Source: Candidatus Avelusimicrobium gallinaceum (GTDB lineage: Bacteria > Elusimicrobiota > Elusimicrobia > Elusimicrobiales > Elusimicrobiaceae). Taken from it: a stretch of 64,000 bases of DNA. A model generated the notes under the pieces. The model saw nothing but the letters and a program-made list of their open reading frames with translations, was not told the origin of the DNA and made no database searches. The position numbers and the translations under genes were made by a program. Of this stretch, positions 15,895 through 24,724 are shown one piece after another; the stretch's first letter is position 1, and each line of letters starts with the position of its first letter. The stretch is taken from positions 1-64,000 of the forward strand of contig CALUYH010000006.1 of the NCBI GenBank assembly GCA_944324965.1, read 5' to 3'.

Positions 15895-17264
15895 TGAACA
15901 AACTCCTTAAAACCGCCGCGCTGGCGGCCGCTGCGCTTTTGCCGCTTGCGGCTACGGCGCAGGATATGGATTGGAAATCCGTCACCCGCTACAATAAGGC
16001 CGAGGCCAAAAAACAGCTGACCGAACGCTTTACCAAGTACGTCACGTACGATACCCAATCCAGCGATAAAACGGACAAAGTCCCCAGCACGCCCGGCCAA
16101 ACCAAACTGGCCAAAGCGCTGGCCAAGGAACTCAAAAAGAACGGCGCCAAAAACGTGCAGGTGGACAAGTATTCCATCGTCACGGCGGAAATTCCGGCCA
16201 ACACCGCGGCCAACGCCCCGGTGATTGCCTTCCTGGCGCATATGGATACGGCGCTGGAAGCCTCCGGCAAAGACGTCAAACCCCAGGTGCACAGCAACTA
16301 CCAGGGGGGCGATATCGTCATCAATGCCGAGCAAAACCTCCGCTTAACGCCGGCCAACTCCCCCCAGCTGGCGCGGGCCCGCGGGCACGACATCATCACC
16401 GCCTCGGGCAATACGCTTTTGGGGGCGGACGATAAAACCGGCGTAGCCATTATTATGACGCTGGTCCAGTTCCTCTACGACCACCCGGAAATGCAGCACG
16501 GCACGATTAAAATCGCCTTCACGCCGGATGAAGAAACCGGCGCCGGCGTGGAAAAATTTGACGTGGCCTCCTTCGGCGCCGATTATGCCTACACCGTAGA
16601 CGGCGGCGACCTGGGGCAGCTGACCAACGAAACCTTCAACGCCAAGGCGTTCACCGCCGTGTTTGAAGGGATGCGCGCCGTCCACCCCGGCGAAGCAATG
16701 AACTCGGCTTTTTCGGATAACGTGCTGATGGCGTCGGACTTTCACACCCTGCTCCCCCGCCACCGCCGGCCCGAAACCACGGCGGACCGCCGCGGGTTTA
16801 TCCTGGTGGACTCCATCACCACTCAGGGGGACCGCACCGAAGTAAAAGGCATCATCCGCGCTTTCTCGGACGAAGAAACGCAGGACCTCGTCAACGAAGT
16901 CACCCGGGCGTTCAACACCGTAAAAGGAATGAACTACAAAGGCAAAAATTTCGCCTTGACCATTACGGACCAATATAAAAATATGAAAGCGGTCCTGCCG
17001 GAACAAATGGTTTCGCTGGCGCAACTGGCTATGCAAAGCGAAGACGTCACCCCCGTTTTGACGGCCGCACGCGGCGGGACGGACGGGTCCACGCTTTCCT
17101 TTATGGGGCTGCCCACGCCGGACATTTTTGCCGGGCAGTACAACATCCACAGCCCGCTGGAATACGCCGATGTGGACGTGATGGAAGCCTCCCTGCGCAC
17201 GCTATTGCGGCTAACGTCGCTGTGGAGTATGCAGCAAGCCCAACCGGCGCCTTCCGCCGAGTAG
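15894..17264 (+). CDS. pepT: Exported PepT-like M20 tripeptidase
   Basis: The 456-residue protein resembles peptidase T but carries a signal peptide (ALAAAALLPLAATAQ) that classical cytosolic PepT lacks. Zinc residues are seen in FLAHMDTALE (His, Asp), LLGADDKTG (bridging Asp), FTPDEETGAG (catalytic Glu and metal Glu), YTVDGGDLG (Asp) and the final His in QYNIHSPLEYADV. SPD after the first motif is changed to ALE. The fold otherwise fits (ARGGTDGSTLSFMGLPTP). It begins on the last base of valS. It probably trims peptides in the periplasm, and a second exported relative follows at 17441. Confidence 0.85.
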   Translation: MNKLLKTAALAAAALLPLAATAQDMDWKSVTRYNKAEAKKQLTERFTKYVTYDTQSSDKTDKVPSTPGQTKLAKALAKELKKNGAKNVQVDKYSIVTAEIPANTAANAPVIAFLAHMDTALEASGKDVKPQVHSNYQGGDIVINAEQNLRLTPANSPQLARARGHDIITASGNTLLGADDKTGVAIIMTLVQFLYDHPEMQHGTIKIAFTPDEETGAGVEKFDVASFGADYAYTVDGGDLGQLTNETFNAKAFTAVFEGMRAVHPGEAMNSAFSDNVLMASDFHTLLPRHRRPETTADRRGFILVDSITTQGDRTEVKGIIRAFSDEETQDLVNEVTRAFNTVKGMNYKGKNFALTITDQYKNMKAVLPEQMVSLAQLAMQSEDVTPVLTAARGGTDGSTLSFMGLPTPDIFAGQYNIHSPLEYADVDVMEASLRTLLRLTSLWSMQQAQPAPSAE

Positions 17265-17283
17265 TTAGAAACGTCGTTTTCAT

Positions 17284-17312
17284 CGCCCGTCCCGTAAAGG
17301 ACGGGCGTTTTA
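17284..17312 (+). terminator. Rho-independent terminator
   Basis: CGCCCGTCC / GGACGGGCG with loop CGTAAA, then TTTTAA. It ends the valS transcript. Confidence 0.82.
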
Positions 17313-17314
17313 AT

Positions 17315-17384
17315 GGCCTGGCGGCAAACCCGCTGCGGCCGGTTTCAAGGCCTATTTACCGCCTGGGCCCTTTGGCCCTTGCGG
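17315..17384 (+). other. GC-rich paired-hairpin intergenic element
   Basis: Between the terminator and the next gene lie two hairpins. One is GGCC-TG-GCGG / CCGC-TGC-GGCC (17315-17340). The other is CCGC-CT-GGGCC / GGCCC-TT-GCGG (17359-17384). They flank AAGGCCTATTT (17347-17357), which recurs exactly at 25405-25415 in another structured intergenic stretch. No T run follows. The role is unknown. Confidence 0.4.
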
Positions 17385-17440
17385 AATTTTGCCACAGATT
17401 CATAAAATAAAATAGAAGCTACACCATAAAAGGAGCCCTT

Positions 17441-18826
17441 ATGCAAATGAAAAAGTTATTTGCCGTACTGTCCGTATTTGTATTCGGCGCATCGTTTGCC
17501 AGCCAAGCCTATGCAACCGTTGCCGCCCCTTATGAACGTACGTACGTGAAATCCTCCGTGCGGGAAAATATCGGCCGCCAAAACACCAAACTGGCCGCCA
17601 AATACCGCGCTGCTATGTTAAACCGCTTTCTGCACTACACCACTTACGACAGCCAAAGCAGCGATGTGGTAGCCATCACGCCGGAGCAAATTGAAACCGC
17701 CAAAAAATTGTACGCGGAAATCCAAAAGTTCGGGTTTAAAACCCTGCTGACCAAGAACTACTATATTTATGTGGAAATTCCTTCCAACGTAAATTGGAAG
17801 ACTCCCACCCTGGGCTTTAGCTGCCACTACGACACCACCCCCGACATTTTAGGCAAAGGCATCAAAGCCCAAAAAATTGAAAAATACGACGGCAAACCGA
17901 TTCAGCTCAAAAACGGCCACGTGTTAAGCACCGAAACCGACCCGTATTTGAAACAGATGATCGGCAAAACCATCGTCACTTCCGACGGCACCACCATGCT
18001 CTCGGCCGACGATAAAGCCGGCGTATCCGTCATTGTCACGTTGATTCAAACCCTGGCGGAAAATCCGTCTAAAAAGCACGGTAAAATCCAAGTGGTCATC
18101 ACGCCTAACGAAGACGTGGGCCGCTCGGCCGATTTTATTGAAGAAACCCCCTACAACCCCGACATCGCCTTTGACTTTGACGGCGGCGTAAACGGGGAAG
18201 TGGTTGTGGGCAACTTTAACGCGGAAAAAGTGGTCTACAAAGTCCACGGCGTCAACGGGCACCAGTCCATGGCGGCCGAAAACGGCTACCGCAACGCCTG
18301 GAAACCCGCTTGCGAATTGGGTGCCGCCTGCGCCCAGGAACAATGGCTGCCCAACAACAGCACCGGCAAACAAGGCTATGTGGAACTGCACCATATGGAT
18401 ATGAGCAACAACCAGGTAAACGTTGCCGAGCTGGACTTCCGCCTGCGCGATTTTAACCAACAGAACATTGAAAACTGGAAACAATACGCCGACAGCGTCG
18501 CCAACAAAATCAGCAACCAGTTTGGCGTGAAGATTGAACGCGAAGTCGTAAAACAATACGGCAACGTGGCCGAAAACATTCACCCGCAGGCCCGCCAAGT
18601 CGTGACCAACGCCCTTAAAAACGCCGGCGTTACGCCGAACTTTAAAGAAGAACGCGCGGGCACGACGGCCTCTATGTTGATGCTCAAGCTGGGCAACGGC
18701 GCTTACACGCTGTTCACGGGCCAGAACAATCCGCACGCGTTTACGGAATGGCTGAGCGAAGAAGATATGTACAAGGCTTTCCTCGTGGCGCTGAATTTGA
18801 CCGACGAAGTCGTCATGATGAAATAA
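17441..18826 (+). CDS. Second exported PepT-like M20 peptidase
   Basis: A 461-residue protein with a signal peptide (MQMKKLFAVLSVFVFGASFA, then SQAYA). It has the M20 layout: SCHYDTTPD (His, Asp), LSADDKAG (bridging Asp), TPNEDVGR (catalytic Glu, with Asp at the usual second Glu), FDFDGG and NNPHAFTEW. The Glu-to-Asp change at the metal-ligand position may still bind zinc. It is clearly related to the gene at 15894 but diverged. The SD is AAGGAG at 17430-17435. It likely hydrolyses short peptides outside the cytoplasm, and rdgB follows after 15 nt. Confidence 0.83.
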   Translation: MQMKKLFAVLSVFVFGASFASQAYATVAAPYERTYVKSSVRENIGRQNTKLAAKYRAAMLNRFLHYTTYDSQSSDVVAITPEQIETAKKLYAEIQKFGFKTLLTKNYYIYVEIPSNVNWKTPTLGFSCHYDTTPDILGKGIKAQKIEKYDGKPIQLKNGHVLSTETDPYLKQMIGKTIVTSDGTTMLSADDKAGVSVIVTLIQTLAENPSKKHGKIQVVITPNEDVGRSADFIEETPYNPDIAFDFDGGVNGEVVVGNFNAEKVVYKVHGVNGHQSMAAENGYRNAWKPACELGAACAQEQWLPNNSTGKQGYVELHHMDMSNNQVNVAELDFRLRDFNQQNIENWKQYADSVANKISNQFGVKIEREVVKQYGNVAENIHPQARQVVTNALKNAGVTPNFKEERAGTTASMLMLKLGNGAYTLFTGQNNPHAFTEWLSEEDMYKAFLVALNLTDEVVMMK

Positions 18827-18841
18827 AGGCCTTTGCACCGT

Positions 18842-19456
18842 ATGAAAATTTTAATTGCCACGGGCAATCCGCACAAGTTCCAGGAACTGATGGGCATTTT
18901 GCCGACCCGATTAAAAAACGGCACGCCCATTGAATACGTCAGCTTAAAGGACTTTAACGGACTTACCCTCCCGCCGGAAACGGGCAACACGCTGGAAGAC
19001 AACGCCGAGATAAAAGCCGTTTACGCCGCGCGGGAAAGCGGGCTGCCCGCCGTATCGGACGATACGGGGCTGGAAGTGAAATTTTTGAACGGTGCCCCCG
19101 GCGTGCATACCGCCCGCTACGCAGGCGAACACGCCGACGCGGATGACAACAACCGCAAACTTTTGGCCGCCTTGGAAGGGCAGCTGTTGCCCGCCCGGGC
19201 GGCTTCTTTCCGCACCGTGGCGTGCCTGGCCACCCCGCAAGGGCGCGTACAAACGTTTGACGGCACGCTGGACGGGTACATCGGCTTCGGCTACCGGGGC
19301 GAAAACGGCTTCGGGTACGACCCGATTTTCCTGGTAGGGAACACCAAAAAAACGTTGGCGGAACTGACCGAGCAGGAAAAGAACAAAATCAGCCACCGTG
19401 CCAAAGCGTTTAAAAAACTGGCAGACCACCTGGTACTGCTAAAAAACCGAAAATAA
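18842..19456 (+). CDS. rdgB: Non-canonical purine NTP pyrophosphatase (RdgB/HAM1)
   Basis: A 204-residue housecleaning enzyme that hydrolyses ITP, dITP and XTP to monophosphates. Signatures are ILIATGNPHKFQEL at the N-terminus, NTLEDNAEIKA, VSDDTGLEV (catalytic Asp), GVHTARYAG and GFGYDPIFLV with the terminal KNKISHRAKA. All are canonical and the length is normal. The start is placed at the ATG beginning MKILIATG. It lies 15 nt after the M20 peptidase and before a strong terminator. Confidence 0.95.
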   Translation: MKILIATGNPHKFQELMGILPTRLKNGTPIEYVSLKDFNGLTLPPETGNTLEDNAEIKAVYAARESGLPAVSDDTGLEVKFLNGAPGVHTARYAGEHADADDNNRKLLAALEGQLLPARAASFRTVACLATPQGRVQTFDGTLDGYIGFGYRGENGFGYDPIFLVGNTKKTLAELTEQEKNKISHRAKAFKKLADHLVLLKNRK

Positions 19457-19471
19457 TTTAGGACTCCTACA

Positions 19472-19503
19472 AAAAATCCCCCGGTTTTGCCGGGGGATTT
19501 TTA
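19472..19503. terminator. Bidirectional terminator between rdgB and prepilin peptidase
   Basis: AAAAATCCCCCGG / CCGGGGGATTTTT. A and T runs on both sides serve the convergent genes. Confidence 0.9.
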
Positions 19504-19521
19504 TGTGCTGAAAACGCCTGG

Positions 19522-20304
19522 TTACAGTTCTATCACCAGCATAGCGGGCGTAATCAAATAGAACAAATTAATCAGCGCCCCCAAACTTAAAAACGGGCCG
19601 AAGGGAATGGCGTCCCCGCCTTTTTTACCTTTAAAAAGCATCAAAAACAGCGCGTAAATCAAACCGAAAAAGGACGCAAACACAATCGTGGTAATCACGC
19701 CTTGCCACCCGATCAGCGCGCCTACGCCGCCCATCAGTTTCACGTCGCCGCCACCCATGGCTTCCTTTTTAAACATCCACGTCCCGACAAGCGCAATGGC
19801 CAGCACGCCAAACAGCCCGACGGCCGCTCCGATTAAAGAGGCCAATTCCTTCTGCCACCATACGCCGCTAAAATTCGGGTTCAGCCACGCAAACGCCAGC
19901 CCCAGCACAATCAGCCCCAGCGAAAAGCGGTCCGGAATAATCATCAGTTCCAGGTCAATCACGGACAAAATAATCAGCGCATACACCGCCACAATCACCA
20001 CGAACGTCCACGCGCTTAAGCCAAAGCGCCACACACACAGCCACGTCAGCACGGCGGTAAGCAGTTCCACCACCGGGTACTGGATGGAAATCGGCTTTTT
20101 GCAATGGCGGCATTTGCCCAGCAAAAACAGATAGCTAAATACCGGGATGTTGTCGTACCATTTGATATGGGCGTTGCAATGCGGGCAGAAAGACGGCGGC
20201 CACACAATGGATTTATCCCGCGGAATGCGGTAAATACAAACGTTTAAAAAACTGCCGAAAAGCAAACCGAAAATAAAGGCAAAACACAAAATTAACGTAT
20301 CCAT
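19522..20304 (-). CDS. pilD: Prepilin peptidase (type IV leader peptidase)
   Basis: A 260-residue membrane aspartyl protease that cleaves and N-methylates type IV pilin and type II secretion pseudopilins. It has GSFLNVCIYRIPR near the N-terminus and two CxxC zinc pairs (CPHC, CRHC) in the cytoplasmic methylase domain. The catalytic aspartates lie in VIDLELMIIPD and MGGGDVKLMG. About eight membrane helices are present. The SD is AGGAG. The pseudopilin gene lies just upstream on the same strand, but a terminator-like hairpin (20342-20369) separates them. Confidence 0.93.
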   Translation of the reverse strand: MDTLILCFAFIFGLLFGSFLNVCIYRIPRDKSIVWPPSFCPHCNAHIKWYDNIPVFSYLFLLGKCRHCKKPISIQYPVVELLTAVLTWLCVWRFGLSAWTFVVIVAVYALIILSVIDLELMIIPDRFSLGLIVLGLAFAWLNPNFSGVWWQKELASLIGAAVGLFGVLAIALVGTWMFKKEAMGGGDVKLMGGVGALIGWQGVITTIVFASFFGLIYALFLMLFKGKKGGDAIPFGPFLSLGALINLFYLITPAMLVIEL

Positions 20305-20341
20305 AATTCTCCTGCGGCCCCGTTGCGGGGCGTAAGATAAA

Positions 20342-20369
20342 TAAAAATCCCCGCCCGAAAAGCGGGGGT
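20342..20369 (-). terminator. Rho-independent terminator after the pseudopilin gene
   Basis: Read on the minus strand: CCCCGC / GCGGGG and then ATTTTTAT. A further GC hairpin (about 20315-20331) without a T run precedes the prepilin peptidase SD. Confidence 0.75.
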
Positions 20370-20373
20370 AAGA

Positions 20374-20790
20374 TTAATGGGTGTTCCAGGCTTTTCCGTA
20401 GCTGTCTTCTTTATCGGTATTTACAAAGAAGTCACCGTAGCGCGGGTCCGTCGGGTCGCTGACGTAGGCCCAGCCGCCGGTTTTGGTAAAGCACTGTTCG
20501 TAATTGCCGGTGGACACGTGGTCCGAAGGCGTAAAGCCCGGGATGGTGGCCTGCGGAATTTTTTCAATATACGTAGGCACCAGGCTGGAAAGGTCGTCGG
20601 TGGGATAGGTGCCTTGGTGCTCGCCGTAATAGGCGGCAATGGCACTGCGCACTTTGACGAGCTGATGTTTGGTGCTGCCTTCCTGCGCTTTATGCACCAA
20701 CATCAAAAATTTCGGCACGGTAAACCCCAACAGCAAGGCAAACACCACTACCGTAATTAGAATTTCCGTCACCGTAAATCCTTTTTTCAT
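20374..20790 (-). CDS. GspG-like type II secretion/type IV pseudopilin
   Basis: A 138-residue prepilin with a short leader MKKG followed by FTVTEILITVVVFALLLGFT, with Glu at +5 of the mature protein and a hydrophobic assembly helix. The globular part holds STKHQLVKVRSAIAAYYGEH and YPTDDLSSLVP, as in GspG-like pseudopilins, and the C-terminus has a Cys in NYEQCF. The start at 20790 (MKKGF) suits the GAGG upstream; GTG at 20796 is an alternative. It follows the M20 gene by 7 nt and is the likely substrate of the neighbouring prepilin peptidase. No other pilus genes are in the window. Confidence 0.87.
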   Translation of the reverse strand: MKKGFTVTEILITVVVFALLLGFTVPKFLMLVHKAQEGSTKHQLVKVRSAIAAYYGEHQGTYPTDDLSSLVPTYIEKIPQATIPGFTPSDHVSTGNYEQCFTKTGGWAYVSDPTDPRYGDFFVNTDKEDSYGKAWNTH

Positions 20791-20797
20791 AAACACC

Positions 20798-22027
20798 TCA
20801 TTTAAAGTTCAGCGAAATCAACGCAAACACTTTTGCGTCCCCCAGCGTGTTTTTAATGCTGGAGTATTCGTTGGGCTGGTGTGCCAGTTCATCCAGCTTG
20901 GAGTACACCACCGCCGGATAACCGTAGTTGCGCAGATAAGCCCCCACCGTGCCGCCGCCGACGCCCATGGTGCGGGGCGAATTTTTGTAGACGGCCTTTA
21001 CGGCAGCTTGGGTGAGTTTTACGACGGAAGCATTTTTGTCCGTCGGTTTGGAGCAATCGCTCATCGGGGTTTCCACTTTAATTTTTACTTTAAACTGTTT
21101 TTCCACCGATTTGGCAATTTTGGCGATTTCGGCCACAACTTCTTCGTTCTTATAGCACGGCAATACGCGGCAATCCAAATAGAACACTTCCGTACCCGGG
21201 ATGGTGTTTACGTTGGGCACGTTCGGTTCGCGCTTGGTCGGTTCAAACGTGCTGCCGCTTTCCGGCGCGAAGAGTTTGTCCTTCTTGTTGAATTTTTTAT
21301 ACAAATCGTCCAGCTTTACCACCAAGTGGGCCGCCACGCGGTGGGCGTTAATGCCGGAGTGCGGGGTGGAAGCATGCGTCTGCCGGCCTTGGACGGTAAA
21401 TTTGACCCACAACATATTTTTCTCGGCAATTTCCACCATCGTGCCCTGGGCGTTCCCGCCGTCCGGCACCAGGAAGACGTCATCCTTGCCGAAAGTCTTT
21501 CTGTGTTTTTTCAAAATGGCGTCAATGCCGTACACGCTGCCGATTTCTTCGTCCGCGTTGAGCAACAGTGCATAGTTGCACGGCGGGCGAACGCCGCAAT
21601 CCATCATCGCTTTTACCGCCAGCAAGCCCGACACCAGGCCCTGCTGGTTGTCTTCCGAGCCGCGGCCGTAAATTTTGTCGCCTTTCACTACGGCTTTAAA
21701 GGGGTCCGTTTTCCACGCCGCCAAATCCCCCGGGGGCACCACGTCCATATGTGCCATTACCCACAGGGTTTTTTTGCGGTTTTCGCCGTAGTATTTGGCC
21801 ACAATGTTGGGGCGCACGCCGTCTTGCGCTTTGGGGTCTTTGATGTTGATGACATACAGCTCATCAAATTTCATTTGTTTAAGCACCGACAGCAAATACG
21901 CCGCCTTGGCATTTTCGCCCAGGCCGCCCTGATGCGGGGATACCGCCGGGCAGGCAATCATATGCGTTTGCAAATCTATTACGGTTGGTTTGTAAGAATC
22001 AATTGCTTTAAGTATTGCTTTTTCCAT
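20798..22027 (-). CDS. M20-family metallopeptidase/deacylase
   Basis: A 409-residue cytoplasmic enzyme of the M20 family (carboxypeptidase, DapE or ArgE type). Metal ligands are seen in WVMAHMDVVPPGD (His, Asp), YGRGSEDNQQG (bridging Asp), NADEEIGS (Glu pair) and VPDGG. The dimerisation lid starts near KFTVQGRQTHASTPHSG, and the last His is in LDELAHQPNEYSS. The arrangement resembles Xaa-His-type dipeptidases more than strict DapE. It lies between Nif3-like (upstream) and pseudopilin (downstream, 7 nt). The substrate is not certain. Confidence 0.85.
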   Translation of the reverse strand: MEKAILKAIDSYKPTVIDLQTHMIACPAVSPHQGGLGENAKAAYLLSVLKQMKFDELYVINIKDPKAQDGVRPNIVAKYYGENRKKTLWVMAHMDVVPPGDLAAWKTDPFKAVVKGDKIYGRGSEDNQQGLVSGLLAVKAMMDCGVRPPCNYALLLNADEEIGSVYGIDAILKKHRKTFGKDDVFLVPDGGNAQGTMVEIAEKNMLWVKFTVQGRQTHASTPHSGINAHRVAAHLVVKLDDLYKKFNKKDKLFAPESGSTFEPTKREPNVPNVNTIPGTEVFYLDCRVLPCYKNEEVVAEIAKIAKSVEKQFKVKIKVETPMSDCSKPTDKNASVVKLTQAAVKAVYKNSPRTMGVGGGTVGAYLRNYGYPAVVYSKLDELAHQPNEYSSIKNTLGDAKVFALISLNFK

Positions 22028-22047
22028 TTTTTCCTCCGTACGTCGGC

Positions 22048-22800
22048 TTAAATCGGATTGGGAACGTCTATAAATTCGGTCTGTACGTCAAACTGTTTGG
22101 CCACCAAATGCATCAGCGCCAACACGCCGGGCTTTTCGGAATTGTAATGCCCCAACGCAATGCAATTGATGTGCCCTTCGCGGCACCATTCCTGGGCGGG
22201 TTCGTCCAGCACGCCCGTTACGTACACGTCCAACTTTTGGGCAATGGCCTGCGGCAGCATACTGTACGCACCGCCGCTTACGATGCCAATCGTTTCCACC
22301 TGTTGGGGTCCATACGAAAGCACCTGCGCCGTAGCCCCGCAAAAGGCTTCCAGCGCCGATACCACTTCCGGCAGCGCGACCGGTTTCAACCGTCCGGAAA
22401 AGCCAATCAGTTCGCCGTGGTATTCCCCAAACGGCTGGGGCTGCTCGGCGTGCAGGGCACGCATTAAACACGCGTTATGCCCTACCACCGGGTGCCGGTC
22501 CAACGGCAAATGATAGCCGGCCAAATTTAAATTGTGTTTCAGCAGAAAGGCAATCCGTTCGCGGAACATACCCGTCAGCGGTTGTTCGTGCCCCCACAAA
22601 AGGCCGTGGTGCACCACAATCAAATCCGCTCCGGCCGCTTGGGCCTTGCGGAACAATTCCAGCGAGGCCGACACGCCAAACACGATTTTTCCCACGCGCG
22701 GCGTGCCCGATACCTGCAAGCCGTTGTGGCTGGCATCGGCGATATGCGCAATGTTTAAGTAAGTATCCAAAAAACGGATGACGTCTTCGCAATTAACCAT
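22048..22800 (-). CDS. Nif3-like dinuclear metal centre protein
   Basis: A 250-residue member of the Nif3/YbgI (GTP cyclohydrolase I type 2) family. Diagnostic pieces are ADASHNGLQVSG, ADLIVVHHGLLWG (paired His), NLAGYHLPLDRH, and near the C-terminus VTGVLDEPAQEW and CIALGHYNSEKPG, which complete the two-metal site. The biochemical role of the family is poorly defined. It starts divergently from the amidase gene, only 25 bp apart, and precedes the M20 gene on the minus strand. Confidence 0.92.
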   Translation of the reverse strand: MVNCEDVIRFLDTYLNIAHIADASHNGLQVSGTPRVGKIVFGVSASLELFRKAQAAGADLIVVHHGLLWGHEQPLTGMFRERIAFLLKHNLNLAGYHLPLDRHPVVGHNACLMRALHAEQPQPFGEYHGELIGFSGRLKPVALPEVVSALEAFCGATAQVLSYGPQQVETIGIVSGGAYSMLPQAIAQKLDVYVTGVLDEPAQEWCREGHINCIALGHYNSEKPGVLALMHLVAKQFDVQTEFIDVPNPI

Positions 22801-22825
22801 AGATTTATGTTATCATTTTATTAGG

Positions 22826-24721
22826 ATGAAAAGAACCCTTTTTTTACTCGTTTTTCTCTTCTTATTTTGCGTTTCGGCCCGCGGCGAAGAAATCCCCACC
22901 GCGCCGTACCTGCCGGCCCAAAGCGGTTCTGAAGCGGCCAACGCTCCCATCACGGTACAATTTCCGTATGAAAAAATGGAAGTTTCGCGCGGGGCATCCA
23001 AAATTTTTCTCTTCGGTAAAATCAACCTGCCGGGGCCCGTTACCCTGGACATAAACGGGGAGCAAATCCCCGTGCGCAACAACGGCGCTTTTTTGGCGTT
23101 TCTGCCGGTAAAAAGCGGTGATTTCACGTTCGTGCTGACGGCGGCCAATGCAAATCAAACCGTCCGGGCGGTGCGGAACATTGTGGTGCCGGGGGCCGAT
23201 ATTAAGGATTTTTCCGCCCGCGCCGAATTTGACCCGGAAGAAGTCTTTCCGCAAACGCCGGTGGAACTCATCCCGGGCGATGTGGTGGGGCTGTACGTGC
23301 GCGGCACGCCGGGGGCCGAAGTAACATTTACCCTCTCGGGCTTAAAAGAAGCCAAAAACATTCCGATGAAAGAAGATGTTTCCTCCCCCGGGATGTATCG
23401 CGCCAAGTATTTAATTGACGCCACGCAAAAACCCAAAACGGCCAAAGTAACGTACAAAATGAAAAACGGGCCCGACGATACAAGCGCCAAAATTACGGCG
23501 CCCGCCCGCATCAAAGTGCTGGATTTAAAGGACCCGTTCACCCACGCGCTGGTGCTTTCGCCCGGCGTAAAATTGCGCAAAATTCCCACCCCGCGCGAAA
23601 ACCTGTATCCCTTCTACCGTGCGTACGGGGACGTGCTGATTAACGGCCGTATGAATGGCCAATACCGCATTGCGCTGAATGACAAGGAGTCCGCTTGGCT
23701 GGAAGAATACAAATTAAAAACCGTTTTGTTTTCCAAATACGAACCGAACCATATCTACGGGCTAAAGACCTCCGCCACACCCGAAAAAACGCGTTTGGTT
23801 TTTGCCGGCAAAAAACCGGTGCCCATCAGCATCCACGAATTTAACGACCGCCTGGAACTGACCCTTTATTACGTGGACGGCTTTGACGAAAATTACACGT
23901 TGGACCCGGACCACTCCATTATTGAAAACATTACCTGGTCCCAGCCGGCCGATGATACGCTGCTGTTTAAAATTTATTTCAAAAAGGATGCCGCCCTGTG
24001 GGGGCACGCATACGATTTTGACGGGCAAAACCTGGTGATAGACTTAATGCACCGCCCGGCCTTAACCCCCACCCGGAAACTGCCGTTAAAAGGCGCACGC
24101 ATTTTGCTGGATGCCGGGCACAGCCCCCGCCGCACCATCCCGTACGACGGCGCCGTCGGCCCGACCGGTTATTTGGAATACGAAGCCAACCTGGCCCTGG
24201 CCGAAGACTTAAAACCGCTGTTGGAAGCGGCCGGCGCCACCGTGATTATGACGCGCCACGGCAACAACCGCCGCAGCCTGCAAAGCCGCTACCAGCTGGC
24301 ACTGAAAGAAAACGCGCACATCTTCGTCAGCCTGCACTACAACGCCCTGCCGGAAACGATTAACCCCCTGTCGCGTGCGCGCGGATACTCGGTGTATTAC
24401 AACTATCCGCACAGTTTCCAGCTGGCGCAAGCCGTCTACGACGCGTTCACGCGCAATGTACCGTTGCCCGATAACGGGATGATTGCCAACGACGTTTTGT
24501 TCATTCCGCGCATTCCGCAGCTGCCCAGCATCCTGGTGGAAAACGCCTACTTGATTTTGCCCGAACAGGAAGAAATGGCCAAAACAAAAGAAGGCCGCTC
24601 CGATTTGGTGCAAGCACTGTATGAAGGCATTTTGAACTTTTACGGCGTAAAAACCAACCCGAAAAAAAAGCCCGGCAAACGCAACGCGTTTAAAAAGCCG
24701 GGCCGCAAGCTGTATCTCTAA
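22826..24721 (+). CDS. amiC: N-acetylmuramoyl-L-alanine amidase (AmiC-type)
   Basis: A 631-residue exported cell-wall hydrolase that splits the stem peptide from glycan. A signal peptide (MKRTLFLLVFLFLFCVSARG) is followed by about 400 residues of beta-rich regions of unclear family. The Amidase_3 domain (about 440-610) has zinc residues in LLDAGHSP (His), YLEYEANLAL (Glu) and FVSLHYNA (His), and catalytic Glu in SILVENAYL. The tail is very basic (PKKKPGKRNAFKKPGRK). TGT-TATCAT lies 9 nt upstream of the ATG and no clear SD is present. The large N-terminal part is longer than usual for AmiC. Confidence 0.9.
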   Translation: MKRTLFLLVFLFLFCVSARGEEIPTAPYLPAQSGSEAANAPITVQFPYEKMEVSRGASKIFLFGKINLPGPVTLDINGEQIPVRNNGAFLAFLPVKSGDFTFVLTAANANQTVRAVRNIVVPGADIKDFSARAEFDPEEVFPQTPVELIPGDVVGLYVRGTPGAEVTFTLSGLKEAKNIPMKEDVSSPGMYRAKYLIDATQKPKTAKVTYKMKNGPDDTSAKITAPARIKVLDLKDPFTHALVLSPGVKLRKIPTPRENLYPFYRAYGDVLINGRMNGQYRIALNDKESAWLEEYKLKTVLFSKYEPNHIYGLKTSATPEKTRLVFAGKKPVPISIHEFNDRLELTLYYVDGFDENYTLDPDHSIIENITWSQPADDTLLFKIYFKKDAALWGHAYDFDGQNLVIDLMHRPALTPTRKLPLKGARILLDAGHSPRRTIPYDGAVGPTGYLEYEANLALAEDLKPLLEAAGATVIMTRHGNNRRSLQSRYQLALKENAHIFVSLHYNALPETINPLSRARGYSVYYNYPHSFQLAQAVYDAFTRNVPLPDNGMIANDVLFIPRIPQLPSILVENAYLILPEQEEMAKTKEGRSDLVQALYEGILNFYGVKTNPKKKPGKRNAFKKPGRKLYL

Positions 24722-24724
24722 TCG

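Noticed and set aside
17359..17368. CCGCCTGGGC, similar to the conserved 3' part of ZTP (pfl) riboswitches
   Set aside because: The conserved 5' part is missing, the stretch folds into a simple hairpin, and the downstream gene is a peptidase, not purine or folate related.
20315..20331. GC hairpin before the prepilin peptidase as a terminator or attenuator
   Set aside because: No T run follows on the minus strand and the SD comes directly after; it may just be a leader hairpin.
20669..22051. 460-codon plus-strand open frame opposite the M20 peptidase
   Set aside because: It is the antisense of a clear M20 enzyme with all metal ligands; the antisense translation has no domain features.
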